A program made the translations under genes and the position numbers. This document shows, piece by piece, positions 56,773-64,000 of a stretch of 64,000 nt of DNA. The notes below the pieces were generated by a model. That model worked only from the letters and a program-made list of their open reading frames with translations, had not been told where the DNA came from and did no database searches. Position 1 is the stretch's first letter. Each line of letters starts with the position of its first letter. The stretch is from Ceratobasidium sp. AG-K. Its lineage: Eukaryota; Basidiomycota; Agaricomycetes; Cantharellales; Ceratobasidiaceae. The stretch lies in NCBI GenBank assembly GCA_037039685.1, contig JAWNGF010000001.1, positions 7,750,001 through 7,814,000 of the forward strand. Direction: 5' to 3'.

Positions 56773-58619
56773 ATGGAATCCAGACGCGTCATCAAAGTTG
56801 CTGTCGTTGGCAGCGGGCTCGCCGGGCTCAGTGCGGCGTATTTGCTCGCAACAACAAAGGCTCAGTCTGGCAAACCTAATGCGGAATTTGAGGTCCACAT
56901 TTTCGAAAAGGCAAGCAGTTAATCAACTTATGATGATTATATGACCTCATATCCTCCGGCATAATCAACAGTCTTTGGTGCTGGGGATGGATTCGGAGTC
57001 TTTGACGGTGAAAATCCCACCTGGGTCAGCCAATGAGAAGAACAGTCAAGTACGGGTTGATGTGCCAATGAGGGTTAGTATATTTTGCTCGCTTAGTGCG
57101 CCACGTCTATCTGACCGAAGTCACCCAGTCCGTTCTAGGAGGTATGTTAGCATTAGGTACCATCATTTGCGGGCACTAACGTGCTCTGCTTAGGGGCATA
57201 CCCCAAATTAATGAGGCTCTACGAACGATTGGGCGTCGCGCTGAAACAACATGATTATTCCTACTCCTTCTCCAGTTTCGGCACCATCGGTTCCACTAAC
57301 CTGCCAATGACTACTCGCATGATATACAATGGGGCATCAGGACGCGCCGGCGTTGGCCTACCATCCGGTGTTTACGCAACATCGCAATATTCGGCTCCCC
57401 TAAGTATTTTGGAAGTTGTTTTCAACGCTATCAAGTGGATTCTTGATATGCTGTCCCTCGTCTTTCATTATGCAAGGCTATACCTGCTCTCCAATCCCTC
57501 GTGTCGAGCACCGACGCACTTGTGCCGGGAGACGCTTAGAACCTGGGCGAAACGCACGACGCAAAACAATACCATTTCTCGCCTCCTTGGTTGGGAAGCG
57601 TTTGTAGCGGATATCATAGTCCCTCTGTTTTCTGCGGTATGCACCACCACAGTCGAGGATGTATGGGAACACCCTGTAGCAGAAATTCTTGGTGAGCACG
57701 TTTGCACACGTGAGGTTTCAGACACCAGGACTAATTACCGTCACACCTCTTAGACTACATATGGCTTGGTTTTGGAACACATCACTACGTCGCTACCCAT
57801 GGTGTACAGGATGTTGTATCCCGATTATCGTCACCGCTTCCTCCTCAGAATATTCACCTTGACGCTGAGGTCAAGGGGCTCTCGGCTTCCGGTCCATTAA
57901 CTGCCAGCGTAACCTTTGGCACAGCACAAGCTAGCAGCTCACAAGCACGAACTATATCCGGATTTTCTCATATCATCCTTGCAACTCCAACTCAGCTTAG
58001 CGCGCGGCTCCTTCAATCGTTTGCGTCGAGTTTACCTCAAAATTCTAGTTTGCGTGTCCCCCTGGCCCAAGCGACTCAAAGGCTCTCTGTGTTTCGCACG
58101 CGCAAGGCTGTCGTCATCACCCATCAAGACGATAGCGTTCTACCGAGTCACCGAAACGATTGGCGAGATTTGAACCTTGTCATGGAAGTGCCTAGCTCGC
58201 CCCTCCGGGATGTCAAGACAAGCAGCGCCCTTCCACTGACACCAGGCTGCGCCATGGCCACTCACATATTCCCTGTATCGTCCGGTCCACCGCTTTGTCA
58301 GACTACAAACCCGGTCATACTGCCTTCCCCAGAATCGATTCTATCGCAGTCCGTACTTGACCGCTCCGTACTTACGGTCGAGTCCAAGGTCGCTAGAGAT
58401 AGCTTCTGTCGGGTTTCGGAAGGCGACGAATCCGAATGGATCAAAGGCGATCTCCAGGGACTTAGGTTAAGTGAGGGCGAAAAATCTCAGGCAAGGGTGT
58501 GGATGTGCGGAGCATGGGCATATGGTGGGATACCACTCTTAGAGGGATGTGTTGGAAGTGCAGAGATAGTAGTGAAGGATATATTGAAGGTAGAGGGATT
58601 TGAAGCGCCATTGGTTTAG
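56773..58619 (+). CDS. FAD-dependent oxidoreductase of the amine-oxidase fold
   Basis: Starts MESRRVIKVAVVGSGLAGLS with the GxGxxG dinucleotide-binding motif (VVGSGLAGLSAAYLL) for FAD. The Glu anchoring ribose follows at the end of the second strand: EFEVHIFEK. Next are GYYPKLMRLYERLGV-like sequence joined over an intron, MTTRMIYNGASGRAG, and the long helical substrate region (LEVVFNAIKWILDMLSLVFH). The C-terminal part includes LATPTQLSARLLQSF, TISGFSHI, and the last FAD-contact motif ARVWMCGAWAYGGIPLLEGC. About 540 residues in seven or eight exons. This arrangement matches the flavin monoamine-oxidase/protoporphyrinogen-oxidase superfamily; a specific enzyme is not evident. The helical stretch might be membrane-interacting. 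Confidence 0.82.
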
Positions 58620-58753
58620 AGGCATTATGACCTGTAGAGTAAGACTATACCACAGCTATCATTATCATCTGTACTGGCTAGTTATCGTATCATGAATTGA
58701 GTTCTGCCCAACTGTAGAAGAACATTCAGAATGTATTTCGTATTATTAGCCCA

Positions 58754-59387
58754 CTACAGGCGAAGCTTGCGCTCCATGTCTGCATGGATGTCGAGTGGGA
58801 GTGTCGTCTCCATGTCTACGTGGAAGTTGGTATGAAATCTAGTTGATATCCTACAAATTGATGGCTTACCTCCAAAGAAATCTCCAACATCAATCGATTC
58901 ATCCCTGCCCATTAGAATATCGAGGTGGATATTCGACTGAGGCATTGCAGGCATGTGGGGGGCCTATAAATGACATAAATGCGTGGTCAAATAGCAAGCA
59001 CTTGTTCACTCACATTAACAACAGCCTTTCGTTCCATCAGTAGTCGAACAGGCGCATGCATCCCGTACATATTCCTCCTCAAATTCAGCTTGAGGTTGTC
59101 TTGTGTTGCTTCCCACTGTCCCGGACATCAGTGCTCGCATTTACTTTAGATGCGGGAGGGTCAACTCACATTCTCCAGTCTCTTTTGCAAAGCGCTGGTA
59201 CCTGAGATTTCGGTAGCAAGGCTGCGGGGACCATGGCGCAAAGTATCATGCAATCCTAACTGATTGCGGGTATCTTTGATGGACGCCACGGGAGTAGCAG
59301 AATCGTTGCTGGAAGGTACAAGGAGAAGCCTGTTATCCTACGAGACGGTCAGTGCCCCATTGTGCGGAAGATAACCGCTCTTACCAT
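58754..59387 (-). CDS. UMP1: Proteasome maturation factor UMP1/POMP
   Basis: Chaperone of 20S core assembly that is degraded when the particle matures. The first exon is only the ATG (59385-59387), followed by GTAAGA...CGTAG and DNRLLLVPSSNDSATPVASI. The conserved middle is LGLHDTLRHGPRSL, a helix, then NLKLNLRRNMYGMHAPVRLL and MERKAVV, typical of POMP/UMP1. After an intron come SNIHLDILMGRDESIDVGDF, FGGKPSICRISTRFHTNFHV and the end DMERKLRL with TAG at 58754-58756. Length is about 140 residues, as in the family. The start context is unusual but no other in-frame ATG gives a sensible protein. Head to head with the proteasome alpha2 gene. Confidence 0.88.
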
Positions 59388-59528
59388 GGTCGCGAGTAGG
59401 GAGGGAGATGTTATCGACGCGCGTCCAAAGTCACTTGATTCGTTATATAATCAGCATTTGGCGCTAACGCGCGTCCTAGCTGACGCGTCTGACACCCTCC
59501 CTCATCTCTATCCTACGACTTGAACAAT
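59388..59528. promoter_or_regulatory. 141-bp shared promoter of UMP1 (-) and proteasome alpha2 (+)
   Basis: Only 141 bp lies between start codons. It contains ACGCGCGTCC twice, at 59417-59426 and 59467-59476, exactly 50 bp apart, and a palindrome GACGCGTC at 59482-59489. An AT-rich segment (GTTATATAATC, about 59442-59452) sits between the two copies. Candidate shared control elements for co-expression of two 20S proteasome genes. Confidence 0.55.
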
Positions 59529-60565
59529 ATGTCTGCCGCAGGTGGAGGTGGTGCTTACAGGTATTCGTCAAATGGCTCAAATAGCTACGGTACTGATCCT
59601 CATATATGCATTTAGTTTCTCGTTGACTACGTTCAGCCCGAGTGGTGAGTGTCTGTATATATGCCATTATCTACTTGCGAAACTAAGCTTCACACCAGGT
59701 AAGCTTGTGCAGATCGAACATGCATTGGCGGTAGTTGCTCAAGGAACAACTAGTTTGGGCATCAAAGGCAAGTACTCACACCTTGACTTGCTCTACCAAT
59801 CAATTAAGTATACACATGCAGCTACCAACGGTATTGTGATCGCAACCGAGAAGAAGTCTTCCTCAATCCTTGTTGATGAATCCGCGATCGACAAGGTTTG
59901 CGTTATTTGCCCAAACATCGGCATTGTGTATTCGGGTATGGGCCCAGATTACCGAGTCTTGACCGCCAAGGCACGAAAGAGCGCACAAGCGTATTGGAAG
60001 ATGTACGGAGAATATCCTCCTACTCGAGTACTAGTTCAGTCCATTGCAACTGTAATGCAGGAGGCGACGCAATCTGGGTGCGTCTATATACTTATTTCGC
60101 GTTGGCTGTGATTCTGAAGATCATTTGAATACAGTGGTGTACGACCATTTGGCGTATCACTCCTCGTCGCAGGCTGGGACTCTCACCGGGGCCCGACCCT
60201 TTACCAAGTAGACCCCTCAGGTTCATTTTGGGCGTGGAAAGCAAGTGCGATCGGAAAGAATATGACCAATGCGAAGACATTCCTTGAGAAACGGTGAGTA
60301 CCCGGGGCCATATGCCCTACTATTCCCGCTGACGCCCTAGTGCAGATATAACGATGATATCTCTTTGGAGGATGCGATACATACCGCACTGTTAACCTTG
60401 AAGGAGGGATTTGAGGGTCAGATGACCGAGAAGACTATCGAGATTGGTATAGTCACAGTGCCCACGGCAGAGGAACTTGCAGAAGTTCCAGTCGGGGGAG
60501 AGAGAGTAAAGCCTGTTTTCCGCAAATTGACAGAAGAGCAAGTGCGCGACTACTTGGCTCTCTAG
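59529..60565 (+). CDS. PRE8: 20S proteasome subunit alpha type-2
   Basis: Outer-ring 20S subunit. Exon 1 is [10 protein letters not shown] plus two bases; the join over GTATTCG...CATTTAG gives [20 protein letters not shown]. The start of the alpha-type signature [20 protein letters not shown] is followed by [12 protein letters not shown] and [15 protein letters not shown] with [60 protein letters not shown] and [20 protein letters not shown]. It ends [11 protein letters not shown] and TAG at 60563-60565. Length near 250 residues. No active-site Thr, as expected for an alpha subunit. Six exons. Confidence 0.95.
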
Positions 60566-60744
60566 TTGTGTGTCTATAATTCAATGTAACAACAATAAAC
60601 CGCTTATGTGCCAGAGCGCTCAATAATCGTGTGCCTATGATTCCACTTGGTGCCGTCACGTGGGGATCTGTCCCTTCCGAGTGTACCTCTACGTTCCGCT
60701 GGCTGGTTAGACTTGACTGAATAAATCATTCAATAAAAGCTTGT

Positions 60745-62508
60745 ATGGATGGACCGCTTCGCTCGTTCTCTTGGATGTCTGCAAAGACTGGTCAACAATA
60801 TCTTCCTGATGCCATAGACTCTGACGTCCCAAAACCTACCCATGGGCCACCAACCGCTCGCTCTCAGTCCATTCGTTCAACTGGATCCGAGGCACCTAAG
60901 CCCAAAGTGCCATTATCACTTGCTCGGCGTTTGCTCTTCCCTACCCTACCACACACAGCACCTCTTCCCCATATCCTAACACTTGGTTTAGATGTCGACG
61001 ATCCTGCCCTGGTGGAGCTTAATAAAGAGTTATACGACTTTTTGGCCTTAATCTTACGTGCCTATGTCCAAACTTGGTGGGGGCAGATCACTCCACGCGA
61101 TAGAGATTTATTGCCACAAATTACGCAGGTCCTTGCTCATGTCATAAAGGATATTGAGCAACGTGCCTCGTCGGTGGGTATCAGCAACTTGATACTACAC
61201 CAGGTTCCAACGTTGGTTGATTTGCATGTCAACGACTACCGTTCCGCCTCTATACGAATGAGCACGGCGTTTACGAACGTGTCTCCCGCGCCGACAGTGT
61301 CGAGTATATTTCGTATACTCCAACCCCATGTAGCAATCCAGACCGGACAAGATGGAAATACCTCTGTCATTTCTGATATCTACCTGCGTCAACTGACCGA
61401 GAACATTCTAAGACTCTCTTTGCCCTCACAAGAGTGGGAGTCAGAGTCTGAACGGTTCATTGTGCGGGAAATCGTAGCCTGTGTGGTGTTGGGCAGCGTA
61501 TTCAGAAAGTTAGCCCAACCGTGGTTCCTGCACCAGATTATTCTTGGCCTCCTGAAATCCCAATCCTCTTCCCCGTCCGAGGTGAGAGAGCCTTTGCTGA
61601 GGCTCGTGTTCATTGAGTGCTCAAATGTAATATCAGTCTGCAGAATCGCTTTCACGCTTCCGAGGACCATCTGTTCAGGCTATTGTAATATTTGCCTTGT
61701 CGGCAATGCAGACAATCTCCAGCTTATCTCTGGTCGTCATATCCACGTTTCACTACTTTGTAGCCCTAACACAAGCCGCAAACCGTGCCTTCGAACGACG
61801 AACTCGTTTGAACCGCAAAGATACCTCGATACCTGGCTCACCACATACCCGCTCCTTGTCGGACAATGAGGATAGCTCCCCCATACCTCCTATGATAATA
61901 CCAGATTCCAATCCTCAAGAAGATGTTCTGGCGCCTTCCTTGAAGCTGGTTGGAAATCTTATCCAAGCGGACAACAGGCTTCCTACAGCAGCAAGTGTGT
62001 TTTTACTGCGGCTTGGAAGTAAGCTTTTCAGCCCTGGCTTGAAAGGTGTGCTTGTTTAACCCAAAAGCCTTTGGATCATTTATGGACTCTGTTTCAGGCT
62101 GGTTCCGTTTGTTTTGTCGCGAGCAGTTTCTCCTGCGTTCCTTACGCAGGCCATTCAATCTGGTAAACGGGCACTCTTCCCCAACGATGGTTGGCCCGGA
62201 CCACCTCCGGTCGAGCCAACTGTAGAAGAACAACTCCTCATGCGTGAGCAACTTGAAGAGCGACTACGCGAACTATGCCCTTGTACGTGAATAGACGCTC
62301 CCTGTCACGCTCGGCTGACTATCTATGCAATCCAATAGCATGGCTAGCGACCATCGTGCTAGGTAATTCACGCAAAGTTCAGGTATTGACGATAAAGCAG
62401 GCACTGGATCCTTTCAGCGAGTCTGCGGAAATAAATTCTCAAATTCTGGTTGCGTTATTGGACCTTGTTGTATCGGAGCTGTGGCCAGAACTTAGCAAGA
62501 CGGCGTAA
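60745..62508 (+). CDS. PXA-domain protein (sorting-nexin-associated family)
   Basis: Membrane-linked protein likely acting in endosome/vacuole or ER contacts, by analogy with PXA-containing sorting nexins. The ATG at 60745 begins MDGPLRSFSWMSAKTGQQYL, with ARRLLFPTLPHTAPLPHILT, then the PXA core: NKELYDFLALILRAYVQTWW, ILAHVIKDIEQRASSVG-like helix, FRILQPHVAIQTGQDG and REIVACVVLGSVFRKLAQPW. An intron (GTGAGA...GTTCAG) leads to a hydrophobic segment AIVIFALSAMQTISSLSLVV and a Ser/Pro-rich loop. The later part has LVPFVLSRAVSPAFLTQAIQ, SGKRALFPNDGWPGPPPVEP and SWLATIVLGNSRKVQVLTIK, ending PELSKTA and TAA at 62506-62508. At about 62040-62045 the exon join from GLKG to LVPFVL is out of frame by one base; see findings. 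Confidence 0.8.
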
Positions 62509-62689
62509 TTACTTTATATCTCCTTGTTCTTCCCATCCACATTTCTGCACTTACAGATGTACCATATCATTATGCCCCAATGCGTCTCTCATACTCGCGC
62601 ATAGTCAAGTCCGATGCAAGAGGACAGCAAAGCCTCATCAAGTTGGCATATTCGACCTCGATGAATGGTAATACAGTTATGCAATGTGA

Positions 62690-64000
62690 TCACATGCGGT
62701 CCCGACGTCCTCCACCTCCACCTTCGTCATCGTCGTCCCAGCCTCCAGATGCACCCCAACCATCGTCTTCGACATTAGAATCCGTTCTCATCCCGATATC
62801 GTTGTCGAGAGCGGCGGGCTCAGATATGGGTGATTTTTTGGCAGGTGCGTGGAACCAGCCCCAGAAGTAGCTGTGGAAGGCCAAGCGAACTGCAAGGTTC
62901 CAATAGCGGGTATTGTTGCGCCCGACGCGAATGCCTGAGTCAAGGTTAGCAGAGTACTATATCGCGTGAAATAAGTGCGCACCTGGTCCGCCGCGAATCT
63001 ATTCTTGTATTTTACTTCAAGCTCGCCAGTGGATTCATTAACGCCCACCGATTCGCATTCTGGGAAACTCTGAGTGTATATGTTAGATCTCGCCGATATT
63101 CCGACTGGGTGCTACTTACTGCAAACCAGGCTTTTGCGTTTCCTTTAGCTTCATCAGTCTCGGGTAGCCCCTTCACAATCAATGTCCGGGGTCGGTTATC
63201 CAACTTCATACTGGCCCTTGGAGGTGCTCCTCGTCCTCGTCCCCTCCACCCGCCCCGTCCCCTCGAACCGTAAGGTCGATATGGCGGCGCCGAGTAGGTG
63301 GGCGCTGACTCGGTATTTAACCCTAGGGATGCAGCCTGAAATGGGGTATATTAGCACAAAGAAATGACGGGAATGAACCCGAGGCGCACTTCTTCCCTCA
63401 ATTTCTTCAGTTTCGCCTGAAGCTCTGGGTTCACAGACTGTGTTTCCGACTCTTTTGCGTCGTGAGGCTCGGCAGACATCATCTCAAGATCACTGTCAAG
63501 TTGATCTTTCTTGCTCGCTCCATTTGTTTTAGCGGGAGCAGACACCGTCGACTGTCCAGACGCGGGTTTGGAAGTAGGTGCGCTCGAGGTCGCACTCCCG
63601 TTGCGCATCGCGGCCGACACTTCTTGAAGCTCCGTGATCAACTCTCGGAGTCGAGTCTTGATGGTCTGTTTCTCTTCAGGTTGTGCAGTCGTCAGCTTGA
63701 CCATCAGGACCTTTTGCTCCGCCATCAGTCGCTCAAACTTTTGTTGCGAGGGATCGATCACGGCAGGCTGAGGTGGTCCAGACTTTACGGGAGCCGACTC
63801 TGCCTTGGGAGGGGCCGTAATGTTGTTGACGATAGGCGCAGATGCGGCTAGCAGCTTAGCACCCGCCTGACCATGGTTACCCAAGGGTCTATGCCAGTAC
63901 AGCTTGACGAACCGATTCCCAAACACCGCGTCCTCGCTCCTCCATGCGTCCCGGGCCTCGTCGTGCGTCGAAAAGGAAACCAGTGCCTTGGCCGAAGGGG
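62690..64000 (-). CDS. RRM protein related to RBM26/27 (partial; 5' end outside window)
   Basis: RNA-binding protein related to the human RBM26/27 and yeast Rmn1 family of nuclear exosome adaptors. The window starts inside an RRM with FGNRFVKLYWHRPLG at about 63920-63870. A helical, coiled-coil-prone section follows (QQKFERLMAEQKVLMVKLTT, EKQTIKTRLRELITELQEVS, LQAKLKKLREE). An RGG-like linker (GSRGRGGWRGRGRGAPPRAS) precedes a second RRM, NRPRTLIVKGLPETDEAKGN, ECESVGVNESTGELEVKYKN and FASGATIPAIGTLQFAWPS. Then the frame must shift by one base at a run of six Ts on the plus strand (62834-62839) to reach the acidic end SPISEPAALDNDIG, DDGWGASGGWDDDDEGGGGG and TGA at 62690-62692. As written the tail is lost. 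The N-terminal part, probably with a CCCH finger, lies beyond 64000. Confidence 0.82.

Overview
The window is nuclear DNA of a filamentous basidiomycete. Genes are dense on both strands and split by many short introns (about 45-80 nt, mostly GT-AG). The protein set is eukaryotic housekeeping plus families typical of Agaricomycetes: a tyrosine-kinase-like kinase with a helical-repeat tail, an F-box protein, a GH43 galactanase-like secreted enzyme, a fungal perilipin and a fungal O-GlcNAc transferase. A Rhizoctonia/Ceratobasidiaceae-like species is my best guess; that is inference from gene content and style. I saw no transposon, tRNA, rRNA, CRISPR array or prokaryotic operon.

Layout. 1-5.4 kb: 3' part of REV3 (DNA polymerase zeta), 5' end outside the window. 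5.5-7.2 kb: F-box protein. 7.5-8.5 kb: MOB1. 8.6-9.9 kb (-): peroxisomal adenine-nucleotide carrier. 10.2-13.6 kb: AVO1/SIN1 (TORC2). 13.8-19.5 kb: O-GlcNAc transferase. 19.6-20.4 kb (-): small membrane protein. 20.9-21.8 kb: DJ-1/Hsp31. 22.0-24.1 kb: eRF3/SUP35. 24.2-24.7 kb (-): LSM5. 25.1-27.0 kb (-): importin alpha. 27.3-29.4 kb (-): GH43-CBM35 enzyme. 29.8-30.8 kb (-): NAT9-like acetyltransferase. 31.3-34.9 kb (-): Puf4-like RNA-binding protein, followed by a 1.4 kb gene-poor stretch. 36.4-38.3 kb (-): uncharacterised coiled-coil protein with a seven-residue repeat. 38.4-41.6 kb: UVRAG/Vps38. 41.8-42.1 kb: ribosomal protein uS14 (RPS29). 42.4-47.7 kb (-): topoisomerase II. 48.0-50.2 kb: TKL kinase. 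50.4-51.7 kb (-): perilipin. 52.1-53.3 kb (-): methyltransferase. 53.5-54.4 kb (-): TRAPPC5. 54.6-56.5 kb: MFAP1. 56.8-58.6 kb: FAD oxidoreductase. 58.8-59.4 kb (-) and 59.5-60.6 kb (+): UMP1 and proteasome alpha2, head to head. 60.7-62.5 kb: PXA-domain protein. 62.7-64.0 kb (-): RBM26/27-like protein, 5' end outside the window.

Functional links are modest. The clearest is the UMP1/alpha2 pair: a 20S assembly chaperone and a 20S subunit share a 141-bp intergenic region with a repeated GC-rich motif. AVO1 (TORC2) and OGT, both signalling/nutrient-linked proteins, are adjacent in the same orientation. The most striking sequence-level observations are several GC-AG introns, a UMP1 first coding exon that is only the start codon, a near-perfect heptad repeat in an unknown protein, and three (possibly four) one-base reading-frame breaks, mostly in homopolymers of otherwise intact conserved genes. 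These breaks look like sequencing errors rather than real mutations. I found no convincing new multi-gene system.
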